Shown one piece after another: positions 46,655 through 54,688 of a stretch of DNA of 64,000 nt. The position numbers and the translations under genes were made by a program. Source of the stretch: Candidatus Pseudobacter hemicellulosilyticus (GTDB lineage Bacteria > Bacteroidota > Bacteroidia > Chitinophagales > Chitinophagaceae). The DNA lies in the NCBI GenBank assembly GCA_029202545.1, contig CP119311.1, forward strand, positions 2,790,001 to 2,854,000. The letters are read 5' to 3'. The notes beneath the pieces are model-generated. The model was given only the letters and a program-made list of their open reading frames with translations, searched no databases and was not told the DNA's origin. Within the stretch, counting starts at the first letter, position 1; each line of letters begins with the position of its first letter.

Positions 46655-47172
46655 ATTTTGGGACGAACCAAAGAGAAACCTGTTCATTGGTTCGAACCAA
46701 AAAGAATTTCTATAGGCCTGAAGCAGGTCCCTGTTAAAAGGGTACACCCGCATATGGACTATGCTGACGATTGTTTGGGACGAACCAAAGAGAAGCCTGT
46801 TCATTGGTTCGAACCAAAAAGAATTTCTATAGGCCTGAAGCAGGTCCCTGTTAAAAGGGTACACCCGCGTATGGACTATGCTGGTGATTGTTTGGGACGA
46901 ACCAGTGAGAAGCCTGCCTATTGGTTCGAACCAAAAAGAATCTCTATAAATCTGAAGCAGGTCTCTGTTAAAAAGGTACACCCGCGTATTGACTATGTTG
47001 ACTATTGTTTGGGACGAACCTAAGAGAAGCCTGTTCATTGGTTCGAACCAAAATAAAATCTCTATTTGGCTGAAGCAGGTCCTTGTTTAAAAGTTACACT
47101 CGTTTATTGGCAATGCTGGTGATTGTTTGGGGCGAACCAAAGAGAAGCCTGTTCATTGGTTCGAACCAAAAA
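46655..47172. repeat. 117-bp tandem repeat array with palindromes
   Basis: The header GGGACGAACC starts at 46660, 46777, 46894 and 47011 (period exactly 117), and a variant GGGGCGAACC at 47129 (118). There are thus four full units and a final partial one. Every unit has the 14-bp palindrome TTGGTTCGAACCAA about 28 bases after its header, and header plus palindrome form CGAACCAA/TTGGTTCG arms of a hairpin. Later blocks GAAGCAGGTCC and TGTTAAAAGGGTACACCCG also recur. Units 1 and 2 are nearly identical; units 4 and 5 are most diverged. Because 117 is 39 codons, frames stay open on both strands, but no start, signal or known domain supports a protein. It lies between the glycosyltransferase and mdh terminator. 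Confidence 0.9.
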
Positions 47173-47211
47173 ATACTGCTGTGTTGGATCGGAGCGAGGC
47201 TGTGTCAATAG

Positions 47212-47246
47212 CCTAAACAAAAAAGGCTGCCCTTTCGGTACAGCCT
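47212..47246 (-). terminator. Terminator of malate dehydrogenase gene
   Basis: Stem AGGCTG (47224-47229) with CAGCCT (47241-47246), followed on the minus strand by a long T-run (the A-run at 47217-47224). It is 26 bases beyond the mdh stop. Confidence 0.75.
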
Positions 47247-47271
47247 CTCTGCATTACATATACGAAAATTC

Positions 47272-48201
47272 TTAGAGCGTCTTCAGCACATCGTTCATGG
47301 AGCGAACGGCGTCTGCGCTCTTGCTGAACAGTGCCTGCTCGTCGGCATTCAGCTTGAAGTCGAGGATCTTCTCCCAGCCGTTTTTGCCAATCACTACGGG
47401 CACGCCCAGACAGATATCTTTCTGGCCATATTCCCCTTCCAGGGATACGCAGCAGGTGAAGAGTTTCTTTTCATCGCGCACAATGCTCTCTACCAGGGCA
47501 GCTCCGGCGGCGCCGGGTGCATACCAGGCGGAAGTGCCGATCAGCTTGGTGAGGGTAGCGCCACCCACCATGGTGTCATTGACGATCTGTTGCTGTTGCT
47601 CAGCACTCAGGAAATTGGTCACCGGCACGCTGTTCCAGGTAGCCAGGCGGATGAGGGGGATCATGGTAGTATCGCCATGACCGCCTACCACAACGGCATT
47701 CAGGTCAGCGGGGCTGCAGCCCAGGTGCTGGCTCAGCTGGTACTTGAAGCGGGAGCTGTCCAGTGTACCACCCATACCAATGATCCTGTTCTTGGGCAGG
47801 CCGGTAGCGGTCAGCGCCAGGTAGGTCATGGTGTCCATGGGGTTGCTGATGACAATGATAATAGCATTGGGAGAATATTTCAGGATATTCTCGCACACAG
47901 TTTTTACGATACCTGCATTGGTACCAATGAGTTCTTCCCGGGTCATTCCGGGTTTACGGGGCAAGCCGGATGTAATTACAACCACGTCAGAGTTGGAGGT
48001 CTTGGCATAATCGTTGGTGCTGCCGGTGATACGGGTGTCAAATCCCAGCAGGGCAGCTGTTTGCATCATGTCCTGAGCCTTTCCTTCTGCAAAACCTTCT
48101 TTGATATCCAGCAAAACTAATTCTGTGGCCAGTTCTTTCCGAGCGATATTATCAGCACAGGTAGCGCCTACAGCACCTGCACCTACGACGGTTACTTTCA
48201 T
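47272..48201 (-). CDS. mdh: Malate dehydrogenase
   Basis: NAD-dependent malate dehydrogenase of the lactate-dehydrogenase-like type, 309 residues, for the citric acid cycle. The Rossmann start is VTVVGAGAVGATCADNIA. LLDIKEGFAEGKAQD has the acidic residue at the end of strand 2 that favours NAD. The mobile loop has PRKPGMTREELIGTNAGIVK with Arg residues for the dicarboxylate. Asn is in VISNPMDTMTYLA, Arg in the RFKYQLSQHLG region, and the catalytic His in VVGGHGDTTMIPL. The arginine-containing loop indicates malate rather than lactate specificity. Monocistronic. Confidence 0.96.
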   Translation of the reverse strand: MKVTVVGAGAVGATCADNIARKELATELVLLDIKEGFAEGKAQDMMQTAALLGFDTRITGSTNDYAKTSNSDVVVITSGLPRKPGMTREELIGTNAGIVKTVCENILKYSPNAIIIVISNPMDTMTYLALTATGLPKNRIIGMGGTLDSSRFKYQLSQHLGCSPADLNAVVVGGHGDTTMIPLIRLATWNSVPVTNFLSAEQQQQIVNDTMVGGATLTKLIGTSAWYAPGAAGAALVESIVRDEKKLFTCCVSLEGEYGQKDICLGVPVVIGKNGWEKILDFKLNADEQALFSKSADAVRSMNDVLKTL

Positions 48202-48268
48202 CAGAAAACAATTTATAAGGTGAAATCAAATTTTTTTGCGGCCCAAAGGTATGGGTATCTCATTCAAC

Positions 48269-48751
48269 CTATTTCAACGCCTGCAACAATTTTTCAACTT
48301 TAATATTCCCTTCATGACTCAGCAGGAGTTTCCCTTCCTTGCTGTATAACGCTATGAATGGAAGGTTGCGTATATCATAAAAAGGAGGAAGGATGAAGTT
48401 GACATCTCTGCCCAGTTTGTAGTTGGAATGTTTTTCAATATGGTACTTTTTATGGAATTCCACCATCTCGTCAAATGGCTGATAAGTGGCCAGCACCACC
48501 TGTATATTTTTCATCTCTTTTGTATGTGCCAGCATATCATCCATTTGGTGCTGGCAATGATCACAGGAAGGACTGAAATACATAATGACGGTCGGTTGTC
48601 TTTTTAACAAGCCGCTGGTCAGTGTGGTACTATCTACTTGTAGCAACTGCAGGGTAGGGAACAATTTCTTCCTTTCGGAAGGCGTGGGAGCCTGGGCAAA
48701 ACTGAACTGCAGGCAGAAAGAGGCGGCCAGGAACAAGAACCATTTTTTCAT
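48269..48751 (-). CDS. Exported thioredoxin-fold protein (TlpA/ResA-like)
   Basis: A 160-residue protein with signal peptide MKKWFLFLAASFCLQFSFAQ. The thioredoxin fold has the redox motif CDHC in VIMYFSPSCDHCQHQMDDML, and the cis-Pro region is seen in IRNLPFIALYSKEGK. It would reduce or handle disulfides in the periplasm. It lies upstream of mdh on the same strand with a 67-base gap and opposite to the blaI-like gene, whose control region borders its start. Confidence 0.88.
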   Translation of the reverse strand: MKKWFLFLAASFCLQFSFAQAPTPSERKKLFPTLQLLQVDSTTLTSGLLKRQPTVIMYFSPSCDHCQHQMDDMLAHTKEMKNIQVVLATYQPFDEMVEFHKKYHIEKHSNYKLGRDVNFILPPFYDIRNLPFIALYSKEGKLLLSHEGNIKVEKLLQALK

Positions 48752-48844
48752 CGGGAATCCTTTTGGTGAACTCCGGCGGGTAGGAGGCCGGAGGGAATTG
48801 ACATTAAAAGTAATTGGAAAAGAGGGGAAAAAAAATTTGTCAAT

Positions 48845-48879
48845 CTACGGAAAGTTCGTAGGTTTACGAAAATATCGTA
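48845..48879 (+). promoter_or_regulatory. Two BlaI/MecI-type operator dyads
   Basis: Dyad 1 is CTACG, 7 bases, CGTAG (48845-48861). Dyad 2 is TACGA, 5 bases, TCGTA (48865-48879). The second ends 3 bases before the repressor's ATG. Tandem TACG/CGTA half-sites upstream of a BlaI gene are the expected autoregulatory operators, placed to block transcription or initiation. The left edge also approaches the thioredoxin-like gene, whose start is about 95 bases away. Confidence 0.75.
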
Positions 48880-48882
48880 GAT

Positions 48883-49242
48883 ATGCATAGTTTAACACCG
48901 CAGGAAGAAGAAGCCATGATGGCCGTCTGGAAGATCGGTGAAGGGAACGTAAAGATGTTCCTGGAGCAGATACCCGAGCCCAGGCCGCCCTATACCACCC
49001 TGGCCTCCACTATCAAGAACCTGGAGAAAAAGGCATTTCTCCAAAGCCGGCTGGTGGGTAACGTATACCTGTACCAGCCAGTGGTGAGCGAACCGGAGTA
49101 CAAGAAAAAATTCATGAACGGGGTAGTGAAGAACTATTTCGACAACTCCTATAAGGAGCTGGTGAACTTTTTCGTGGAGCAGAAAAACCTGAGCCCGGAA
49201 GAGCTGCAGGAGATCATCCGCCTGATTGAAGGAAAAAAATAA
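48883..49242 (+). CDS. BlaI/MecI/CopY-family repressor
   Basis: A winged-helix repressor of 119 residues. LTPQEEEAMMAVWKIGEGNV leads into the helix-turn-helix, with RPPYTTLASTIKNLEKKAFL as recognition region and wing, then LVGNVYLYQPVVSEPEYKKK and a dimerisation helix (LVNFFVEQKNLSPEELQEII). Length is typical for the family. The partner sensor-protease gene begins 21 bases after its stop, and two operator dyads precede it, so the pair is autoregulated and derepressed when the protease inactivates this protein. Confidence 0.93.
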   Translation: MHSLTPQEEEAMMAVWKIGEGNVKMFLEQIPEPRPPYTTLASTIKNLEKKAFLQSRLVGNVYLYQPVVSEPEYKKKFMNGVVKNYFDNSYKELVNFFVEQKNLSPEELQEIIRLIEGKK

Positions 49243-49263
49243 AGTACCCAACAAACCTTGAGT

Positions 49264-51045
49264 ATGGAATATATCCTCAAACTATCTATCAGTCTCGCCG
49301 TGGTCTTTGCCTTTTACTGGCTGCTGCTGCGCCGGCTGACCTTTTATAACTGGAACCGCTGGTACCTGGTGGCGTATTCTGCCGCGGCTTTCCTGATCCC
49401 GTTCATTGACCTGTCCAGCCTGCTGCAGCCCCAGAAACTGCAGGCCTTACCGCTGCAATATGTACCGGCCTTTTATTTTCCCGGTACTGCGCCCAAAGCA
49501 AGCAGTGTCAACTGGGCCTGGCTGGTAGGTGGCCTGGCGCTGGCGGGCAGTCTCTTCCTGCTGCTGCGCCTGTTGCTGCAATACCAGGCGCTCCGCCGGA
49601 TCCGCTCCCGCGCGGTATTACTGATGGAAGATGGCGTGCGCCTGTACCATGTGCCGGAGAACATTTCGCCTTTCTCTTTTGGCAATGCCATTTTCGTGAA
49701 CCAGGAGCTGCACAGTGAAGCAGAACTGAAAGAGATCATCCACCATGAATTCATACATGTAAAGCAGAAGCATTCCCGGGATATCCTCTGGGGCGAACTG
49801 CTCTGCATTATCAACTGGTACAATCCCTTTGCCTGGCTGATCCGCCAGGCCATCCGCCAGAACCTGGAGTTCATTGCGGACCACCAGGTGCTGCAGTCGG
49901 GCATAGACCGCAAGCAATACCAGTACCTGCTGTTGAAAGTGACGGGGCTGTCTGCCTATAGTATTGCCAATAATTTCAGTTTCAGTTCACTCAAAAAACG
50001 TATAGCCATGATGAACAAAGCAAAAACTGCCCGTGTGCAGTTGATCCGCTTCCTTTTCCTGCTCCCCGTGCTGGCCGTTGTATTACTGGCCTTCCGCACC
50101 GCCGTACAGGAAGTCAAAGTAAAAGAAGTACTGGGCTGGGAGTCCGGCGCCCCCGTAGCCGATACCATTCCCACAGTAAAACTTTATCAGGATTCTGAAG
50201 GGGTGGTGACCGTCATTACCGACACCGCCGTTTTCTATGGCGAAATGCCTGCTGAGATCAAAACCACCAGGATCAGCAACCAGAAAGTGACCATTACCCT
50301 GAAAAATGGTAAAACGGAGGTCTACAACCTGAACAGCAAAGCGGACCGCGAACGGCTGGAAAAGAAATATGGTCCCTGGGTTATACCGACCCCTCCGGCT
50401 CCGCCAACCCCTGGCGCTCCGCTACCACCCCCACCGCCACCGCCTGTGGAGCCCGCCACCATGGCCGAAGCTACCGAGATCATCCTGGAAGCACCGGTAA
50501 TGGTAAGAGTAGATACCGTCAGCCCCCCCATCATTGTAACGGGTAAACCGGCTCCTGCTAAAGGTTCCATCAAGGAGGTGACCGTTACCGGACATGCCAG
50601 CCCTGTTATAATAAGAGGAGTGAAGGACGGCGCCCAGCCCCTGTACATACTGGACGGCCGGCCAATCAAATCCCTGGAAGGCATCAATCCGGATACCATC
50701 GCCACCGTGGACGTGCTGAAAGATAAAAGCGCCACCGCTATTTATGGGGAAAAAGCCAAAAACGGGGTGGTGCTGGTCACTACTAAAAAAGCAGCCGGGA
50801 CAGCCGATATACATATCCAGACCAAACCAACACCCCAGGCCGGGCCTGTACAGCTTTCTGACGACCTGTGCCGGTTTGGAGGCCTGTTGATCATTAATGA
50901 TAAGAAATTTGACTGCTCCAAGGGAAAAAGCCCTGATATCAGGCCCGAGCAGATTGAATCCATCAATATCTATAAGGACAGCGTGGCTGTAGCCAAATAT
51001 GGTCCGGAAGGCGCCAAAGGCGTGATCAGCATCAAATTGAAGTAA
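49264..51045 (+). CDS. M56 (BlaR1-like) metallopeptidase with TonB-plug-like C-terminus
   Basis: A membrane sensor protease of about 593 residues. The start is ATG 49264 (MEYILKLSISLAVVFAFYWL). Four membrane segments lie at about residues 5-20, 32-48, 80-100 and 263-280. The zinc motif HEFIH is at about 161-165 in ELKEIIHHEFIHVKQKHSRD. After the last span comes a Pro-rich linker (about 377-400). Two copies of a SusC-plug-like module follow: one with PLYILDGRPIKSLEGINPDT and then ATAIYGEKAKNGVVLVTTKK (about 458-510), and a shorter one ending GPEGAKGVISIKLK. There is no penicillin-binding sensor domain. The protease would cleave the BlaI-type repressor encoded upstream. The plug-like modules may sense or contact TonB-system or envelope partners. 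Confidence 0.88.
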   Translation: MEYILKLSISLAVVFAFYWLLLRRLTFYNWNRWYLVAYSAAAFLIPFIDLSSLLQPQKLQALPLQYVPAFYFPGTAPKASSVNWAWLVGGLALAGSLFLLLRLLLQYQALRRIRSRAVLLMEDGVRLYHVPENISPFSFGNAIFVNQELHSEAELKEIIHHEFIHVKQKHSRDILWGELLCIINWYNPFAWLIRQAIRQNLEFIADHQVLQSGIDRKQYQYLLLKVTGLSAYSIANNFSFSSLKKRIAMMNKAKTARVQLIRFLFLLPVLAVVLLAFRTAVQEVKVKEVLGWESGAPVADTIPTVKLYQDSEGVVTVITDTAVFYGEMPAEIKTTRISNQKVTITLKNGKTEVYNLNSKADRERLEKKYGPWVIPTPPAPPTPGAPLPPPPPPPVEPATMAEATEIILEAPVMVRVDTVSPPIIVTGKPAPAKGSIKEVTVTGHASPVIIRGVKDGAQPLYILDGRPIKSLEGINPDTIATVDVLKDKSATAIYGEKAKNGVVLVTTKKAAGTADIHIQTKPTPQAGPVQLSDDLCRFGGLLIINDKKFDCSKGKSPDIRPEQIESINIYKDSVAVAKYGPEGAKGVISIKLK

Positions 51046-51063
51046 TAAACCGGTAAAAACCGG

Positions 51064-51095
51064 AAAAAGGGCAGGCCGGGGTCTGCCCTTTTTTC
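51064..51095 (+). terminator. Intrinsic terminator of blaI-blaR1-like operon
   Basis: An 11-bp perfect stem AAAAAGGGCAG (51064-51074) with 51083-51093 and an 8-base loop, followed by T then C-rich sequence, 19 bases after the stop. Confidence 0.85.
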
Positions 51096-51236
51096 TGCCC
51101 CAAAGGGCCCGGAAGGGAGTTTGCAGGGAATGCTTTTTACTGTAGCTTTGCCACCCCCACGGTCCGGTCAGTCTGTTTACAGGGATCTCCGGCGGTGGGC
51201 AACCTGAAACAATCATTCAAAACCTGTAAGAATTTT

Positions 51237-51803
51237 ATGGCAACTACAGCAGATATCAGTCGTGGCCTGATCATCAAATTGGACGGTAGTCTGTATACCG
51301 TAGTGGAGTTCGGAGAGAACAAAACGGCCCGCGCAGCGGCCAAGGTATGGGCTAAACTGAAAGGTCTTGACAACTCCCGCAGTATTGAAAAGACCTGGAA
51401 CTCCGGCGATAATATCTTCCCCGTACGCGTGGAAAGGAAGAATTATCAATACCTCTACAAGGACGATTCCGGCTATAATTTCATGGACAGTGAAACCTTC
51501 GAGCAGATTGCTGTGGAGGAAAAGCTGGTGGATGCTCCCCAGTTCCTGAAAGAAGCCCAGGAAGTTTCCGTACTGATCAACACCGAGACCGAAATGCCCA
51601 TGAGCGTGGAGCTGCCGGACAAGATTGTACTGAAAGTGACCTATTCTGAGCCGGGCGTTAAAGGCGATACCGCCACCCGCACCCTGAAACCTGCTACCGT
51701 GGAAACAGGCGCCACCGTCAACGTGCCCCTGTTTGTCAATGAAGGGGAACTGATCCGTGTCAATACCAAGACCGGCGAATATGTTGAACGGGTTAAAGAA
51801 TAA
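51237..51803 (+). CDS. efp: Translation elongation factor P
   Basis: EF-P, 188 residues, rescues ribosomes stalled on proline runs by promoting peptide-bond formation. The ATG at 51237 gives MATTADISRGLIIKLDGSLY; the upstream frame is not protein-like. KOW-type domain 1 is at 1-65, OB domains after it, and the C-terminal domain has the typical GATVNVPLFVNEGELIRVNT then KTGEYVERVKE. The loop that reaches the peptidyl-transferase centre reads NKTARAAAKVWAKLKG, with Arg-32 at the tip instead of the lysine modified by EpmA. The same Arg position is rhamnosylated by EarP in Pseudomonas. No modification enzyme gene is in this window. Alone or leading to accB 200 bases downstream. Confidence 0.95.
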   Translation: MATTADISRGLIIKLDGSLYTVVEFGENKTARAAAKVWAKLKGLDNSRSIEKTWNSGDNIFPVRVERKNYQYLYKDDSGYNFMDSETFEQIAVEEKLVDAPQFLKEAQEVSVLINTETEMPMSVELPDKIVLKVTYSEPGVKGDTATRTLKPATVETGATVNVPLFVNEGELIRVNTKTGEYVERVKE

Positions 51804-52005
51804 GATTACCCTGCTGGACGGCCCTGGCAAGCCCATGGCTGAACACTGAAAGTCAATATATATATGGATAACAGTGGTCCTGTTATCCATTTTTTTATAC
51901 TACTCCGGCGGTTTGCCTTTTATGACGATTTTAGGATAATTTACTACGTAATCCTTATCTTAGCCGCCTGTTTTTCTGATATAACCGTCAAAAATTTATT
52001 TACAG

Positions 52006-52488
52006 ATGGATTTTAAACAAATTCAGGAGTTGATCAAAATGATCAACAAATCCAACATCGGCGAAGTGACCATTGAGGAGAAAGGATTTAAACTAACGAT
52101 CAAACAAAAAGAAGAACCTGTACAAAATGTGATTGCACCCATACAATCACCCATAGCGATGCCTGCTTATGCACCTGCTGCACAACCCCAGGCTGCTATC
52201 CCTGCTACCGAGAAACCTGCTAAAGCTGCTGAAGCGGCTGCTGATAACCTGCTGACCATCAAGAGCCCGATGATCGGGACCTTCTACCGCAGCTCTGCCC
52301 CCGGCAAACCTGTTTTTGTGGAACCCGGAGATGAGATTACCCCCGGCAAAGTAGTCTGCATTATTGAGGCCATGAAGCTGTTCAATGAAATTGAGAGCGA
52401 GATCAAAGGGCGCATTGTGAAGATCCTGGTGGATGACGCTTCCCCGGTTGAATACGATCAACCTTTATACCTGGTGGAGCCTAACTGA
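52006..52488 (+). CDS. accB: Acetyl-CoA carboxylase biotin carboxyl carrier protein
   Basis: BCCP subunit, 160 residues, carries the biotin for the first step of fatty-acid synthesis. The N-terminal helix is MDFKQIQELIKMINKSNIGE. An Ala/Pro-rich flexible linker spans about residues 45-80. The biotinyl domain has SPMIGTFYRSSAPGKPVFVE and the biotinylation site EAMKLFNEIESE, with the acceptor Lys at about residue 124. The accC gene follows after 98 bases, as in most bacteria. Confidence 0.96.
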   Translation: MDFKQIQELIKMINKSNIGEVTIEEKGFKLTIKQKEEPVQNVIAPIQSPIAMPAYAPAAQPQAAIPATEKPAKAAEAAADNLLTIKSPMIGTFYRSSAPGKPVFVEPGDEITPGKVVCIIEAMKLFNEIESEIKGRIVKILVDDASPVEYDQPLYLVEPN

Positions 52489-52586
52489 TTTGGAAATGGG
52501 ATATTATAGCCGGTGAAAAGCCTATTGCCTTTTCCGAACCCTGCTGTGTTCCCCTTATTCAAACTTTTATATCACAAATTGAATCC

Positions 52587-53924
52587 ATGTTTAAAAAGAT
52601 ATTAATTGCCAATCGTGGGGAGATAGCTCTCCGGGTGATCCGCACCTGCCGGGAAATGGGGATCAAGACCGTAGCGGTTTACTCCACGGCGGATAAAGAC
52701 TCCCTGCACGTGAAATTTGCTGATGAAGCGGTTTGTATCGGGAGGCCCGCCAGTAGCGATTCTTACCTGAATATTGCGCATATCATGGCTGCAGCCGAGA
52801 TCACCAATGCCGACGGTATCCACCCCGGTTATGGCTTCCTGGCTGAGAATGCCCGCTTTGCAGAGATCTGCGGCGAACACAATATCAAATTCATAGGACC
52901 CACCCCGGACCAGATCCGCTCCATGGGGGATAAGATCACTGCCAAGGAAACCATGATCAAAGCCGGCGTACCGGTGATCCCCGGCGGTGAAGGCCTGCTG
53001 GAAAGCTATGAAGAAGCCCAGGTCCTGGCCCTCGAAGTAGGATACCCCATCATCCTCAAAGCTACCGCCGGTGGTGGTGGTAAAGGGATGCGCGTAGTAT
53101 GGGAAGAATCCGAACTGGAGCGCGCCTACACCACGGCCCGTGCCGAGGCAGGCGCCGCTTTCAAGAACGATGGTATCTATATGGAGAAGTTCGTGGAAGA
53201 ACCACGCCATATTGAAATACAGGTGGCCGGCGATCGCTACGGCAAGGTCTGCCACCTCAGCGAAAGGGACTGCTCCATCCAGCGCCGTCACCAGAAGCTG
53301 GTGGAAGAATCCCCCTCCCCCTTCATGACCCCCGAACTGCGCCAGCGCATGGGCGAAGCCGCTATCAAAGCCGCTTCCGCTATCGGGTATGAAAGCGTGG
53401 GCACCATTGAGTTCCTGGTAGATAAGCACCGCAATTTCTACTTCATGGAGATGAATACCCGTATCCAGGTAGAACACTGCGTTACCGAGGAAGTCACCAA
53501 TTTTGACCTTATTAAGGAACAGATCAAGATAGCCATGGGCGAACCCATCAGCGGCCTCAACTATGAGCCCCAGATGCACGCCATTGAATGCCGGATCAAT
53601 GCGGAAGATCCCTACAATGATTTCCGTCCCAGCCCCGGCCGTATCACCACCCTGCACCAGCCGGGCGGTCATGGTATCCGCGTGGACTCGCATGTATATG
53701 CCGGCTATGTGATCCCTCCCTACTACGATTCCATGATCGCCAAGATCATCGCCGTAGCACGCACCCGTGAGGAGGCCATCAATACCATGAGCCGCGCCCT
53801 CAGTGAATACGTGATAGAAGGTATCAAGACCACCATTCCTTTCCACCAGCAACTGATGCGTAACCCGGCCTTCAGGGCGGGCGACTTCAACACCAAGTTC
53901 CTGGACAATTTTAAAATGGTGTAA
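52587..53924 (+). CDS. accC: Acetyl-CoA carboxylase biotin carboxylase subunit
   Basis: An ATP-grasp enzyme of 445 residues that carboxylates the biotin on AccB. The N-terminus MFKKILIANRGEIALRVIRT is canonical. The ATP-binding Gly-rich loop is KATAGGGGKGMRVVW. Catalytic and metal-binding parts include RDCSIQRRHQKLVEESPSPF, EMNTRIQVEHCVTEEV, and ECRINAEDPYNDFRPSPGRI. Length and motif order are complete. It ends with the efp-accB-accC group and a strong terminator about 50 bases later. The carboxyltransferase genes accA and accD are not in the window. Confidence 0.97.
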   Translation: MFKKILIANRGEIALRVIRTCREMGIKTVAVYSTADKDSLHVKFADEAVCIGRPASSDSYLNIAHIMAAAEITNADGIHPGYGFLAENARFAEICGEHNIKFIGPTPDQIRSMGDKITAKETMIKAGVPVIPGGEGLLESYEEAQVLALEVGYPIILKATAGGGGKGMRVVWEESELERAYTTARAEAGAAFKNDGIYMEKFVEEPRHIEIQVAGDRYGKVCHLSERDCSIQRRHQKLVEESPSPFMTPELRQRMGEAAIKAASAIGYESVGTIEFLVDKHRNFYFMEMNTRIQVEHCVTEEVTNFDLIKEQIKIAMGEPISGLNYEPQMHAIECRINAEDPYNDFRPSPGRITTLHQPGGHGIRVDSHVYAGYVIPPYYDSMIAKIIAVARTREEAINTMSRALSEYVIEGIKTTIPFHQQLMRNPAFRAGDFNTKFLDNFKMV

Positions 53925-53969
53925 GGACCTATCCCGTTCTTAACAATAACAACTGATCTTATTGGTAAT

Positions 53970-54005
53970 AAAAAAGAGCTGCCCGTTCCCGGTGCAGCTC
54001 TTTTA
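53970..54005. terminator. Bidirectional terminator
   Basis: An 11-bp perfect stem AAAAGAGCTGC (53972-53982) with 53994-54004, with A-run before and T-run after. It separates accC from the converging small secreted gene. Confidence 0.85.
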
Positions 54006-54083
54006 TTGTTCGCCTGTTCGTTTGCCTGTCTATGGATAAATGGTCTGTGGGTAAGCGCCTGCCGTATAATTGATGGTGCGTCT

Positions 54084-54506
54084 TTATTTAGTGCTGTCTT
54101 TGTCTTTTTCCATGATATCCGCTTTCTTTATGCCCTGCACTTTCTTGCGCAGCTCCTGCTGGTATTTCCGGTATTTCACCTGCTGATCAGCGGACAGCAT
54201 GCCGTTGATCTTTTTTTGCCGCTCCTGGTACAGTTCCCGGCTTTTTTCTTTCTTCTGAGGTACGCTGAGGGTGGAATCAGCATTGACAGCCTGGTGCTGT
54301 TTCCTGAATTCCTGGTTGAGGGTCTTCCACTGCTGGCTCTGCTCTTTGCTGAGGCCCAACTCTGCTTCCAGCCCCTTTTGTTTGCCGCCGTGTTTTTGCT
54401 GTCCGGGCGCTGTTTGCCGGGGGCGGATGGTATCGCGTTTTTCCTGGGCCTGTAATACTCCTGCGCCGGTCAGTACTGCCAACGCCAATACGAGGATCTT
54501 TTTCAT
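54084..54506 (-). CDS. Small secreted Lys/Gln-rich helical protein (Spy/CpxP-like)
   Basis: A 140-residue exported protein with signal peptide MKKILVLALAVLTGAGVLQA. The mature part is highly charged and helical, with LGLSKEQSQQWKTLNQEFRK and INGMLSADQQVKYRKYQQEL. These are two LTxxQ-like segments (LSKEQ, LSADQ), spaced as in Spy/CpxP periplasmic chaperones. A role as a periplasmic stress chaperone or metal-responsive protein is likely but not proven. Monocistronic. Confidence 0.7.
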   Translation of the reverse strand: MKKILVLALAVLTGAGVLQAQEKRDTIRPRQTAPGQQKHGGKQKGLEAELGLSKEQSQQWKTLNQEFRKQHQAVNADSTLSVPQKKEKSRELYQERQKKINGMLSADQQVKYRKYQQELRKKVQGIKKADIMEKDKDSTK

Positions 54507-54688
54507 GTATGCTGCATTTTTTGTTTTACCAATGGCTGCTGTCAGCCATATACGGAGTATAAGACCAGGGGAATACCGGTAGGTTTAACCGGGCAGCAAA
54601 AGAATGATTGGGTGGCCAGCCGCTTCTATGGTATGGCAACAGGTTGCCCTGGTTCACTGGCCCGGGAGAGGAGGCCGTTATATAATAA

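Noticed and set aside
46352..47023. Open frame of 223 codons over the end of the glycosyltransferase and the repeat array
   Set aside because: Its first 270 bases are the glycosyltransferase read in another frame; the rest is the 39-codon repeat staying open because the period is a multiple of three.
46571..47038. Minus-strand open frame of 155 codons over the array
   Set aside because: Same reason: a periodic frame without start context, signal or recognised domain.
46655..47172. CRISPR array
   Set aside because: The whole 117-base unit repeats, including what would be spacers; unit size is far too long and there are no cas genes.
52602..53852. Long minus-strand frame opposite accC (416 codons)
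   Set aside because: It is the shadow of a strongly coding, GC-biased accC; the plus-strand protein has all family motifs.
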